In this document: in pieces, positions 34,730 to 43,216 of the stretch
Numbering within the stretch: the stretch's first letter is position 1
Layout of the letters: every line of letters starts with the position of its first letter
Assembly: GCF_900465315.1 (NCBI RefSeq)
Contig: NZ_UBIX01000018.1
Strand: one strand, 5' to 3'
Origin: Asaia bogorensis_B
GTDB taxonomy: Bacteria; Pseudomonadota; Alphaproteobacteria; Acetobacterales; Acetobacteraceae
Length of the DNA: 64,000 nt
The notes under the pieces: generated by a model
The model's input: the letters and a program-made list of their open reading frames with translations, nothing else
Database searches by the model: none
Told to the model about the DNA's origin: nothing
Made by a program: the position numbers and the translations under genes

Positions 34730-35407
34730 TTGGCCGCGCACGATCTTTTTCCCGGTAAAGCCTTCGACGCCTTCCTGTTCGACATGGATGGCACAATCCT
34801 GACCTCCATCATCGCAGCAGAGCGCGTATGGACCCTCTGGGCCCAGAAGCACGGTCTGGATGTCGAGAAATTCCTCCCCACCATTCATGGCGTTCAGACC
34901 GTCGAAACCATACGCCGTCAGAAACTGCCGGGCGTCGATCCGGTCGCCGAAGCGCACTGGATTACCAGCCGTGAACTGGAAGATACGCATGGCATCGACC
35001 CCATTCCGGGTGCCACGGCGTTTCTGAACAGCCTGCCTGCCGATCGCTGGGCCATCGTCACCTCAGCATCGCGTGAGCTTGCGCTCAAACGCATCGAGAT
35101 TGCCGGACTGCCCTTGCCGAAAATCCTGATCACGGCGGAAGACGCCCCCAATGGCAAACCGGCCCCTGACTGCTTCCTGCTTGGCGCGCAACGTCTGGGC
35201 TTCGATGCCAAAGACTGCGCTGTATTCGAGGATGCCCCTGCCGGGATCAAGGCGGGCGAGGCCGCAGGCGCCAGTGTGGTGGTGATCACAGCCACCCATA
35301 CCCATGAGGTGGATGTGCCCCATCCCACTGTGCCGGGTTACGAGGCACTCAAGGCCCATCGTCTGCCCGATGGCCGCCTGTCCATTCTGGGCGCCAACGC
35401 CGGCTGA
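34730..35407 (+). CDS. HAD-family sugar/glycerol phosphatase
   Basis: A 225-residue haloacid-dehalogenase-type phosphatase with a cap domain (subfamily IA). It has the nucleophile motif FDMDGTIL near residue 17, a helical cap with HGVQTVETIRR, motif II IVTSAS, the Lys in NGKPAPDCFLLGAQRLG, and the acidic motif VFEDAPAGIKAGEAAG. The pattern is closest to 2-deoxyglucose-6-phosphate or glycerol-3-phosphate phosphatases; glycerol-3-phosphate would suit its position after glpQ, but that is inference. TTG at 34730 is the start, with GGAG 7 nt before. A NUDIX gene follows 18 nt later. Confidence 0.88.
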   Translation: MAAHDLFPGKAFDAFLFDMDGTILTSIIAAERVWTLWAQKHGLDVEKFLPTIHGVQTVETIRRQKLPGVDPVAEAHWITSRELEDTHGIDPIPGATAFLNSLPADRWAIVTSASRELALKRIEIAGLPLPKILITAEDAPNGKPAPDCFLLGAQRLGFDAKDCAVFEDAPAGIKAGEAAGASVVVITATHTHEVDVPHPTVPGYEALKAHRLPDGRLSILGANAG

Positions 35408-35425
35408 GGCAGTCGGGAAACAACC

Positions 35426-35824
35426 ATGTCTGTCATCACCATCGCCGCCGCCCTGTTGCATGACGGGGCGGGCCGTCTTCTGCTGGTACGCAAACGGGGT
35501 ACGCAGGCCTTCATGCAGCCAGGCGGCAAGATCGAGCCTGGCGAAACCCCGTTGGCGGCGCTTTTGCGCGAAATCGACGAGGAGTTGGGCATCCAGCCAG
35601 AGGCAGGTTCGTGCCACTTCATCAGGCAGATCGAAGCCCCGGCTGCCAACGAGCCAGGCCATGTCGTCCGCGCCGATCTGTTCGCCCTGCCCTGGTCCGG
35701 CCCCATCGTCATCGCCGCCGAGATCGAGGAGGCGTGCTGGGTCACCCCCGAGGACGCACAAGGCCTGATTCTGGCGCCCCTCACGCGTGAATACGTCCTG
35801 CCTCTCCACGCCAGCCTCTCTTGA
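35426..35824 (+). CDS. NUDIX hydrolase
   Basis: A 132-residue NUDIX protein. The full box is present at about residues 33-55: GGKIEPGETPLAALLREIDEELGI, matching G-x5-E-x7-R-E-U-x-E-E-x-G-U. It begins with SVITIAAALLHDGAGRLLLVRKRG, the usual first strands, and contains AFMQPGGK. Small enzymes of this type hydrolyse nucleoside triphosphates or other diphosphate-linked compounds in the cytoplasm; substrate cannot be told. It is 18 nt downstream of the HAD phosphatase and probably in the same transcript. The ribosome-binding site is weak (GGGAAACAACC before ATG). Confidence 0.88.
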   Translation: MSVITIAAALLHDGAGRLLLVRKRGTQAFMQPGGKIEPGETPLAALLREIDEELGIQPEAGSCHFIRQIEAPAANEPGHVVRADLFALPWSGPIVIAAEIEEACWVTPEDAQGLILAPLTREYVLPLHASLS

Positions 35825-35900
35825 AAAAAGACGGCGGCATTTCTACTTCTCCCTGCAAATCGGTGCCCTTGCGGCACCATCACAGTCTTGAGGGATCTCC

Positions 35901-37769
35901 ATGACCGAAAACACCGAAAAAGATCAGGTCCAGGGCGCCGAAAAGCATGAATTCAGCGCAGAAGTCGGGCGTCTGCTCGATCTCGTGGTTCATGCTCTTT
36001 ACTCCGAGCGCGAGATCTTTTTGCGTGAGCTGGTGGCCAACGCCGCCGATGCTTCCGACAAGCGTCGTTTCGAGGCGCTGACCGATGCGGCCAAGGCCCT
36101 TCCGGCTGACGCTGCCATTCGCATCCACCCCGACAAGGATGCCCGCCTGCTGACCATCAGCGATAATGGCGCAGGCATGAGCCGCGAGGATCTGGCGAGC
36201 AATCTCGGCACGATCGCACGCTCCGGCACACGCGCTTTCGGCGAGAAGCTGAACAGCGCAAAGCCGGAGGACCGCCCCAGCCTGATCGGCCAGTTCGGCG
36301 TCGGCTTCTATGCCGCCTTCATGGTGGCCGACAAGGTGGACGTGATTTCGCGCCAGCCAGGCTCCGATCAGGCGTGGCAGTGGTCGTCTGATGGCAAGGG
36401 TGCCTACACCATTGCGCCAGCCACGCGTGAACAGCCCGGCACAGACATCATCCTGCACGTCAAAACCGATGCTGATGAATTCCTCGACGCCTGGCGCCTG
36501 CGCTCGATCATCCGCAAATGGGCCGACCATATTTCATGGCCGATCACGCTGCGTGAGGGTGAGGAAGACAAATCGGCCAATGAGGGCACGGCCCTGTGGC
36601 GCAAGTCGAAATCCGACATCACGCCCGAGCAGTATACCGAGTTCTACCGCCACGTTGCCCACCAGTTTGACGAGCCTTATGCAACCCTGCACTGGAGCGC
36701 GGAAGGCACGACCGAATTTACGGCGCTGCTGTTCATTCCCGGTGCGCGCCCGTTCGACTTCATGGAGCAGTCGCGTGAGAGCAAGGTGCATCTCCATGTG
36801 CGCCGCATGTTCATCACCGACGAGGCCGAGCTCCTGCCCGCCTGGCTGCGTTTCGTGAAGGGCGTTGTCGATACCGAAGACCTGCCGCTGAACGTCTCTC
36901 GTGAAATGCTGCAATCGACCCCCGTGTTGCAGCGCATCCGCAAGGCCGTGACCAAGCGCGTGATGACCGAAATCAAGAACCGCGCCAAGGACACGGAAAA
37001 TGCCGAAGCGTTCGGCACGTTCTGGGAAAATTTCGGCCCGATCATCAAGGAAGGCATCTGGGAGGATTCCGAGCACCGTCAAGAACTCGCTGCCCTGTCG
37101 CGCTTCCGTTCCACGGCGTCTGACGATCCGACCACGCTCGATGCCTATCTGACGCGCATGAAGCCGGGTCAGGAATCGATCTATTACCTGACGGGTGAAA
37201 ACGCCGAGGCGCTGGCTGCCTCGCCGCAGCTCGAAGGGTTCCGTGCCCGTGGCATCGAGGTGCTGCTGCTCTCCGATCAGGTGGATGGTTTCTGGCCCGA
37301 TCGTCTGTCTTCCTATGAAGACAAGACCCTGAAATCCATCAATCAGGCTCACGGCGATCTTGAGAAGTTCGAAGCCCCGACGCCGGAAGGCGAGGCCGCG
37401 GATCTTGAGAAGCTGATCCCGGCGCTCAAGGAAGTCCTCGGCGAGGACGTGAAGGACGTGCGCGGCACGGTGCGTCTGGTAGGCAGCGCCGTGGTGATCA
37501 CGAGCGAAGGCGGTCCCGATCTGATGATGCAGCGTCTGATGCGTCGCTCGGGTCAGGGCATGCCCCCCGCAGCGCCCATCATGGAGATCAACCCGCATCA
37601 CCCGCTCATCCGTGATCTCGCAGCACGGGTGGAAAAAGGTGAGAGCGTGGCCGATTTCGCCCGCGTTCTACTGGATGTCGCCCGTATTCAGGATGGCGAG
37701 ACCTTGCCAGACGCCGCCGGTTTTGCGCAGCGCCTGACCGCCATGCTGACGAGCGCTGCCACAGCCTGA
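35901..37769 (+). CDS. htpG: Chaperone protein HtpG (Hsp90)
   Basis: The bacterial Hsp90, a dimeric ATP-dependent chaperone of the cytoplasm. The 622-residue protein has the N-terminal ATPase site with REIFLRELVANAADASDKRR, DNGAGMSREDL, GTIARSGT and GQFGVGFYAAFMVADKV. The middle domain carries the catalytic-loop segment DLPLNVSREMLQ, and a C-terminal dimerisation domain with NPHHPLIRDL is present. Length is typical. GAGGGATCTCC precedes the ATG. A 6-bp hairpin GGTGCC/GGCACC (35862-35878) lies in the leader; CIRCE elements are absent, and a thermosensor role for the hairpin is only speculative. A terminator follows the gene 87 nt downstream. Confidence 0.97.
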   Translation: MTENTEKDQVQGAEKHEFSAEVGRLLDLVVHALYSEREIFLRELVANAADASDKRRFEALTDAAKALPADAAIRIHPDKDARLLTISDNGAGMSREDLASNLGTIARSGTRAFGEKLNSAKPEDRPSLIGQFGVGFYAAFMVADKVDVISRQPGSDQAWQWSSDGKGAYTIAPATREQPGTDIILHVKTDADEFLDAWRLRSIIRKWADHISWPITLREGEEDKSANEGTALWRKSKSDITPEQYTEFYRHVAHQFDEPYATLHWSAEGTTEFTALLFIPGARPFDFMEQSRESKVHLHVRRMFITDEAELLPAWLRFVKGVVDTEDLPLNVSREMLQSTPVLQRIRKAVTKRVMTEIKNRAKDTENAEAFGTFWENFGPIIKEGIWEDSEHRQELAALSRFRSTASDDPTTLDAYLTRMKPGQESIYYLTGENAEALAASPQLEGFRARGIEVLLLSDQVDGFWPDRLSSYEDKTLKSINQAHGDLEKFEAPTPEGEAADLEKLIPALKEVLGEDVKDVRGTVRLVGSAVVITSEGGPDLMMQRLMRRSGQGMPPAAPIMEINPHHPLIRDLAARVEKGESVADFARVLLDVARIQDGETLPDAAGFAQRLTAMLTSAATA

Positions 37770-37855
37770 ATCGTCACCGCCGATCACGAGGCGCCGAGCC
37801 CTTGATACCGGCGGTCGGCGCCAGTCATCAGTGCAGGCATGACATCACGCTGAAA

Positions 37856-37886
37856 AAGGCCCGGACCCAAAATCCGGGCCTTTTTT
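37856..37886 (+). terminator. Rho-independent terminator after htpG
   Basis: AAGGCCCGGA (37856-37865) and TCCGGGCCTT (37873-37882) form a 10-bp stem with a 7-nt loop, followed by six T (37881-37886). The A run on the left could let it work in both directions. Confidence 0.94.
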
Positions 37887-38060
37887 CGTGGTCGCTTGCG
37901 AAACATCCCCCCCATCCAGCTCGGCAAAGGCGCCGAGGCTGAGCCCTGCACGCCCCGCATCGGGCTGGACCACGCAAAGGCGCAACTTCCTCCCCGCCGG
38001 ACGAGTTCTCTCTTGCCAGCGGGCAGGCGTTTCGCCCGTCCGGCAGGAGGGATCTTGATC

Positions 38061-38384
38061 ATGACGCAGAGCAGTTTTCACCCGACCAAGGAAATGGCCT
38101 CGGCGGCGCGCCACGGTCTCAAATTGCGCGAGAAATTCAATCGCGGCGGGACAGAAGCCGGTGTCAAACGTGCCGAGCAACTGGCTGAACAGAAGGATCT
38201 GGATGAGAGCGACCTCAAATCCATGCACAGCTTCTTCGCTCGCCATAAATCGGACCAGAAAACCAAGACCCATGAATGGGGATCGGATAGCGACCCCTCT
38301 GCCGGCTATATCGCGTGGCTCCTCTGGGGCGGGGATCCTGCGCGCGACTGGGTCGAACGCAAGATCGCTTCACTCGACAAATAA
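38061..38384 (+). CDS. Conserved small protein of phage-like type (107 aa)
   Basis: A 107-residue protein with a conserved two-part pattern: ARHGLKLREKFNRGGTEAGV followed by a charged helix with LKSMHSFFARHKSD, then WGSDSDPSAGYIAWLLWGGDPARDWVERKI at the end. Proteins with this RGGTxxGV...FFARH...PSAGYIAWLLWGGD pattern are common in phages and scattered on bacterial chromosomes, without known function. ATG at 38061 is chosen because GGAGGG lies about 9 nt before; the longer frame to 37896 reads through the region after the htpG terminator. No other phage gene is nearby, so it may be a domesticated singleton. Confidence 0.75.
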   Translation: MTQSSFHPTKEMASAARHGLKLREKFNRGGTEAGVKRAEQLAEQKDLDESDLKSMHSFFARHKSDQKTKTHEWGSDSDPSAGYIAWLLWGGDPARDWVERKIASLDK

Positions 38385-38427
38385 ACCCTGTAACAGGACG
38401 CCGCGAGCCCAAGGGGCGCTATCCCAG

Positions 38428-40005
38428 TCAGGCAGGGCGCACCGCGCTCCCCTGGCGGGCCAGCCGCATCAACACGATTGTCAGGCCGAGCGCTACAAGA
38501 GCAACGCCCCAGTTGACGGCATCGGTCTGTCCGCCCCTGAGCAGAACGATGGCTGCCAGAGCAGCATGGGCGAGCGTTGCCAGCCAGAGCATGAGGGCCT
38601 CACCCCATGCGAAGGGCAACGCACCCAGCATCATCACCCAGAAAACACCGTGATAAAGCCGGAATGCTCCGCCCTCACTCAAGGGGTGGGGAAGCACCAG
38701 CGAGACACAAAGCAGAAGGGCAATGGCTGTCATGCAGCCCGTGCAACAACCGGTCGTCAGGCGGGACAGAAAGCGGGTTCCGCGCGTGTCTGTCAGGCAC
38801 CCCGTCGCCTTTTCCTTGCGTCGGCGCACCGCAATCCAGAGTTTGCTGCCCGTATAGAAAAGAAACGCCCCGGCAAAACCGAGAACGAGATAGGTCCATC
38901 GTATCGGCGCCCCCCCGTAGCTGCCAAAATGCAGGGCAAAGAAACTGGTCAGCGCTGCAAACCCTGCCGACTGGTACCCCGGCAGATAAGCGCTCCACAG
39001 AATTTGGCCCGTATAGGGGTCGAGTGTTGCAAATCCGCTGGTGGGACCCCGCATGACATGGGCGGGATCATGCCCCGAGACGCGCAAGACCGGGCCTGAG
39101 CCGGGCGGCCCACCGGGGCGCGTAGAATAATCGAGCGTGTCAGGCACAAAACCCGGTGCAGTCCGAGCCAGACGCGCCAATATCTCCGCCGGAGCCAGCA
39201 ACACGGCCCCCTCTCCCGCATGAGGCGGTGCAACCATACCCCCCATACCCCGACCACCACCATGCCCCGTACCATGACGACCATGCGCGCTTGAACTCTG
39301 GGCATGGGAGAGAAACTCACCCTGCACCGTAAAAATCACGTCGTGGAAAGCAAAGACAACCGACGTCAGGGCCATGACGATGTGGAACGGCAAGGAGCAG
39401 AACCCGAGCAGATTATGCAGGTCCAGCCATTTGCGTCTGACGCTCCCCACCAGCCGCACGGCAAAAAGCGCCCGTGCCAGGGCCGGGATGAAAACGATGG
39501 TGCCCGACACCAGAGCCAGCGCATAGGCCAGCGCAATGAACCCCATCACGATCATGGCGGCCTCATGCGGCAAGGGTAGCCCCATGCGCTGATGCACAGT
39601 GTCAATCAGCTGGGCAACGGGCGAGGGTTTATGCGTTGTGGTTACAAGACCGCCCTGCGCATCGAGCGCCGCCAGCATCATGGCCGATGACCCGTGGCCA
39701 TGACGCCCTTGGCTCAGTGGCCATACCAGACGCGCCGGATGGGTGGCATCGGGGCTGACGACAATGCTGTATTGGCGCTGTGCCTCGGGATAGACGGCAA
39801 AAGCCTTGTCGAGCAGATCCGGCACGTGCTCAATGGAAACGGCGGCGGGCAGGTCGGGCCGGGGTGTCAGCCAGGATTCGAGCGCTGGCTCGAACATGCT
39901 GATGGCACCCGCGTAAAAGGCGATGAACAGGAAGAGCCCTGCCACCACACCGACCCAGCTATGAACCTCACGATAAACCGCCACGATATCGGTGCGCAGT
40001 TTCAT
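38428..40005 (-). CDS. PepSY-associated membrane protein of an iron-uptake operon
   Basis: A 525-residue inner-membrane protein of the PepSY-TM (PiuB-like) family. It starts with the typical YREVHSWVGVVAGLFLFIAFYAGAISMFEPAL, has a periplasmic domain with SPVAQLIDTVHQRMGLPL, membrane helices with LHNLLGFCSLPFHIVMALTSVVF, and a His/Gly-rich stretch near residue 245 that could bind metal. A segment around FATLDPYTGQILW and a bundle of C-terminal helices follow. Such proteins are often next to siderophore receptors and are thought to reduce or release iron, as established for related FoxB/FsrB-type reductases. It ends the receptor operon; ATG overlaps the previous stop by 4 nt. Confidence 0.88.
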   Translation of the reverse strand: MKLRTDIVAVYREVHSWVGVVAGLFLFIAFYAGAISMFEPALESWLTPRPDLPAAVSIEHVPDLLDKAFAVYPEAQRQYSIVVSPDATHPARLVWPLSQGRHGHGSSAMMLAALDAQGGLVTTTHKPSPVAQLIDTVHQRMGLPLPHEAAMIVMGFIALAYALALVSGTIVFIPALARALFAVRLVGSVRRKWLDLHNLLGFCSLPFHIVMALTSVVFAFHDVIFTVQGEFLSHAQSSSAHGRHGTGHGGGRGMGGMVAPPHAGEGAVLLAPAEILARLARTAPGFVPDTLDYSTRPGGPPGSGPVLRVSGHDPAHVMRGPTSGFATLDPYTGQILWSAYLPGYQSAGFAALTSFFALHFGSYGGAPIRWTYLVLGFAGAFLFYTGSKLWIAVRRRKEKATGCLTDTRGTRFLSRLTTGCCTGCMTAIALLLCVSLVLPHPLSEGGAFRLYHGVFWVMMLGALPFAWGEALMLWLATLAHAALAAIVLLRGGQTDAVNWGVALVALGLTIVLMRLARQGSAVRPA

Positions 40006-40310
40006 GGCTGCTCACCCCCGAAAAACCCGGCAAGCAGCGTGTTGGCCAACCATAGCAGACAGGCAATCCAGCCAAGGCCAAACCATGCCCCCAGGCCTGA
40101 GCGAAACAGGAAGCACAGGCTGAGACAGATCACCCAGAGCAGCGCCGCCCCCCACATGAGAAACTGCGATGAGAGCATCATCGGATTGCCTGCGGCACCA
40201 CAAAGATGCCCGGCCAGAACCATTGCCCCCAGTGCCAGTGCAGCACCGGGAATCAAGCCGGCCAGCGTCTTGGCGAGCCAGCGGCGATTATCGAGTTTCG
40301 CCCCCTTCAT
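40002..40310 (-). CDS. Small inner-membrane protein of the iron operon (102 aa)
   Basis: A 102-residue protein with about three hydrophobic helices (LAGLIPGAALALGAMVLAG, MWGAALLWVICLSLCFLF, LGWIACLLWLANTLLAG) and a basic N-terminus. In many Proteobacteria two small membrane proteins (DUF3649- and DUF3325-type) lie between a siderophore receptor and a PepSY protein; this is the DUF3649-like position, but the family call is tentative. ATGA overlaps exist at both ends, so all four genes are translationally coupled. A role in iron-siderophore handling at the inner membrane is inferred from context only. Confidence 0.8.
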   Translation of the reverse strand: MKGAKLDNRRWLAKTLAGLIPGAALALGAMVLAGHLCGAAGNPMMLSSQFLMWGAALLWVICLSLCFLFRSGLGAWFGLGWIACLLWLANTLLAGFFGGEQP

Positions 40311-40621
40311 GGCCGCACACCCTTTCGCGCATGAAGCGCAACCGCAAGGGGGAGCAGGCTGAGCACAAGCATCAGCAGCGCCACTGTCATGAAAACCCCG
40401 ACAAGCCAGTCAGTCGCTGCCACAAACCCGACCAGCGAGAGTAGCAAGAACAATGCGCCCGCCCCAAGGCAGGGCCGCGCTGGGGGGCGCACCCGACACC
40501 ATTGCTGTTGCCCACTGGCGAGGTAGAAAGCAGCGCCAGCGGCCACGGCCAGACAAAACCCGGCCAGGACCAGACAGGCCGGGTAAAATCCTGCAAGGCC
40601 CGACAGGCTTGCCCCGCTCAC
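40307..40621 (-). CDS. Small inner-membrane protein of the iron operon (104 aa)
   Basis: A 104-residue hydrophobic protein with three predicted helices (YPACLVLAGFCLAVAAGAAFYLA, CLGAGALFLLLSLVGFVAA, LVGVFMTVALLMLVLSLLPLA) and a Pro/Arg-rich first loop. It resembles the DUF3325-type partner of iron-uptake operons, but this identification is from position and shape rather than a clear motif. It starts with GTG at 40621, overlapping the receptor stop (GTGA), and its own stop overlaps the next ATG. Its job is presumably linked to the receptor and PepSY protein. Confidence 0.78.
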   Translation of the reverse strand: MSGASLSGLAGFYPACLVLAGFCLAVAAGAAFYLASGQQQWCRVRPPARPCLGAGALFLLLSLVGFVAATDWLVGVFMTVALLMLVLSLLPLAVALHARKGVRP

Positions 40622-42870
40622 CAGCGATATTCCAGACGCATGGTCAGGCTTCTGCCCTGACCATAATAGCAGGCAGAGACCGCCGTGCAGGTCGCCACGA
40701 AGCGCTTATTGGCGATATTGCGCATGTTGAGCGAGAAAGAGAGGCCATTATAGCGTGGCCGCGCCACACCGAAATCATAGCGCAGGAACATGTCATAGAG
40801 CGTGTAGCCGGGTATGGAGAGCGTATTGGCCGTATCGCCATAGGAATGGCCCGTATAGCGCACGCCGCCGCCAAAACCGGCACCGCGCATCGGTCCATGC
40901 AGCAGGCGCTGATCGACAAAAAGCGAAGCCATCCATTTAGGGGCCTGAGGCATATAATTGCCAATCTGCGAAGCCGTGTTCGATTCCGTAATTTTGGCAG
41001 CGCTGCGCGTGCCGGTGAAAATAACCGCCATATCCCAAGGCAGGGTCGCACGGCCTTCAAGTTCAAGACCACGCACACGCATCTCACCCGTCTGCACAAG
41101 GCATGTCGCCGTGCCGCAAAGCTGGCCGTTCGGCGCAGGGGTCGTCACATTCTGCTGCGTGATCTGATACCCGCCGAAAGTAACGTAAATGCTCTTTCCA
41201 TACTGGTAACGCAGCCCGGCCTCATACTGGTCGCCTGTCGTCGGCTTGAAAGGCTTGTTGTCGAGCGCTGTCGAAGGATCTGACACCTGCGGCTGGAAGG
41301 ACGTGGCATAGCTGAAATAGGGCGCCAGACCGATCTTGGTGCGGTAAACAGCCCCTGCACGCCAGGTGAAGCGGTCATTATCGTTCAGATAGCGCTTTTT
41401 GGTCAGAATATTGAGGGTATTGTCACGCGCCCAGTCCTGACGACCGCCGACCGTAATGTAGAGATTTTCGATCTTCATCTGATCCTGGAAATACAGACCG
41501 TTCTGCTGCGATTCCGTGGCGCCATAAACCTGCGGCGCCAGACCGGCCGAGTAACCGGTCGTGCCACGCGCCATCGGGTCGAAGATATTCAGCAGGGGCA
41601 GTACAAGCGCCGAGTTGACCAGATCGCGCGAGCTTTCCCAGTTTGTGTAGAAATAATCCGTGCCGAACAGCAGCGTATGACGCACCATGCCTGTTCTGGC
41701 CCTGACCTCAAGCTGGGTATCTGTCGCCACGCCCTGCGAGCGCCCGCGTCCTTCGACAGCCCGTCGATTGACGGTCTGATAGGGCACGCATCCCTTGATG
41801 CTGGTGGTGCATTTCGTCAGCGTATCGCCCGAAAGTACCGTCGAACGGTAAAGGTTATCCAGATAGGTGTAGCGCGTGTTGTTGCGCAGCGTGACGATAT
41901 TGTTGAAGCGATGCTCGAGGAATGACCCCGTCAGCACCTGTGTGCGATCGAAGGTATTCCAGTCGGGCTCGCCTATGTTTTCGTCATTGCGGATATAGCG
42001 CCCCTTGGATGGCACAAGCGTGCCGGTCATGGGCAGGAACTGGAAGGTCGAGCCGCCAGTGTCACGCTGATACTGCGCCAGCAGCGTCCAGCTCGACCCC
42101 GGCCCATAGGCCCATGTCAGGCTGGGCGAGACATAATACCGCCCGCTATTTACATCGTTGACCTGTGTGCCGCCATAACGGGCCACTGCAACGATCCGTC
42201 CTCGCACCGTACCGGATTTGTTGAGTTTGCCGGAGACGTCACCCGAAGCCTGACCCTGCCAGTTGCCGAGCTTGGTATAGCCAATGGTCTGAAGGAAGAA
42301 TTCGCCATGCGATTTCTCGGTCGGGCGCTTGGTAGTGAGATTGACGATACCACCGGGCGCGGTCTGGCCATAAAGCGCCCCAGACGGCCCTTTCAGCACC
42401 TCGATCTGCTGAAGGGCAAACGGGTCGAACGATGTGCGTGTCCATTGCCCGCCGGAAGGCAGACGCAGCCCATCGACAAAATTGTTGTTGGACGAAAAGC
42501 CGCCTGCCCCGAAGCCACGTACCGAAACCTCATCCACACGATTATCCACGCCCGAGGGCTCAGCCTGCACACCAGCCATATAGGACAGCGCATCAGCGAT
42601 GGTGGGGGAAGCGCGCAGCTCGATTTCCTCACGCGTGACGATCGAGATGGTCTGCGGTGACTCGATAATGGGGGTGCGTGTCTTGGTGGTTGCCCCTGCC
42701 TGAGACAGGCCCGTGGCCGAGACGACAATGATCTCGTCAGGTTTTTTCTTTTGAGCAGCTGTCAGTTTTTTCCGCAGGATCGATTGCGGCTGTGTGTCTG
42801 CTGCCTGTGCGGTGGTGAGAGAGGTCGCGCCTGCGAGAGCCAGGGCGACAAGACCGGTGATCCTGCGCAT
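40618..42870 (-). CDS. TonB-dependent siderophore receptor
   Basis: A 750-residue outer-membrane receptor for ferric siderophores. It has a signal peptide (MRRITGLVALALAGATSLTTAQA), a TonB box DEIIVVSA near residue 45, and the siderophore-receptor plug motifs ESPQTISIVTREEIE, DEVSVRGFG, NFVDGLRLPSGG, DPFALQQIEVLKGPSGALYGQTAPGGIVNLTTKRPT. The barrel contains the typical NISN-like NIANKRFVATC segment and ends SLTMRLEYRW with a terminal aromatic. It heads a four-gene leftward operon with overlapping stops and starts. A Fur-box-like sequence 52-75 nt upstream suggests iron repression. Ligand not identifiable; FhuA/FpvA-class hydroxamate or mixed siderophores are possible. Confidence 0.92.
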   Translation of the reverse strand: MRRITGLVALALAGATSLTTAQAADTQPQSILRKKLTAAQKKKPDEIIVVSATGLSQAGATTKTRTPIIESPQTISIVTREEIELRASPTIADALSYMAGVQAEPSGVDNRVDEVSVRGFGAGGFSSNNNFVDGLRLPSGGQWTRTSFDPFALQQIEVLKGPSGALYGQTAPGGIVNLTTKRPTEKSHGEFFLQTIGYTKLGNWQGQASGDVSGKLNKSGTVRGRIVAVARYGGTQVNDVNSGRYYVSPSLTWAYGPGSSWTLLAQYQRDTGGSTFQFLPMTGTLVPSKGRYIRNDENIGEPDWNTFDRTQVLTGSFLEHRFNNIVTLRNNTRYTYLDNLYRSTVLSGDTLTKCTTSIKGCVPYQTVNRRAVEGRGRSQGVATDTQLEVRARTGMVRHTLLFGTDYFYTNWESSRDLVNSALVLPLLNIFDPMARGTTGYSAGLAPQVYGATESQQNGLYFQDQMKIENLYITVGGRQDWARDNTLNILTKKRYLNDNDRFTWRAGAVYRTKIGLAPYFSYATSFQPQVSDPSTALDNKPFKPTTGDQYEAGLRYQYGKSIYVTFGGYQITQQNVTTPAPNGQLCGTATCLVQTGEMRVRGLELEGRATLPWDMAVIFTGTRSAAKITESNTASQIGNYMPQAPKWMASLFVDQRLLHGPMRGAGFGGGVRYTGHSYGDTANTLSIPGYTLYDMFLRYDFGVARPRYNGLSFSLNMRNIANKRFVATCTAVSACYYGQGRSLTMRLEYRW

Positions 42871-42921
42871 CGTTTCAAATTCAACATCATAATGGTGGGC
42901 CGAAAACGTGCGCTGAATTTG

Positions 42922-42945
42922 TGCAATTGCGAATCATTGTCAATT
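42922..42945 (-). promoter_or_regulatory. Fur-box-like site upstream of siderophore receptor operon
   Basis: GCAATTGCGAATCATTG at 42923-42939, continuing into TCAATT, resembles the widespread GCAAATGAGAATCATTATC Fur-box form. It lies 52-75 nt before the receptor start, where it would block the promoter when iron is replete. Fur regulation is inferred by motif and gene content. Confidence 0.65.
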
Positions 42946-43216
42946 AATTAATGTCTTGTGAGTCAGGTTTCGCGGGTCAGGTGACACCAACAAGCCACAC
43001 TGCTCTGTATCAGCCAAACGACATGCGCGGTGGAGGCTGCGCCTCATGGGCGCAGGATGGCTCACGCGATACTGACGCCATCCGGCATAGCCTTTGCTGA
43101 TATTGGCCTCCCGGATGGTGGCCTCTACGGATAGGATCATCGGCAAGGCTGTGCGGACCGGGAAATCGTAAGGGGCGCAGGCGAGGTTCAGGTTACTTTG
43201 GTTTCAGGCAGACATC

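Noticed and set aside
35825..35900. CIRCE or ROSE heat-shock element before htpG
   Set aside because: Only a 6-bp hairpin is seen; neither the CIRCE inverted repeat nor a ROSE-type element is present.
36534..37601. Leftward open frame of 355 codons inside htpG
   Set aside because: Antisense to a complete Hsp90 gene.
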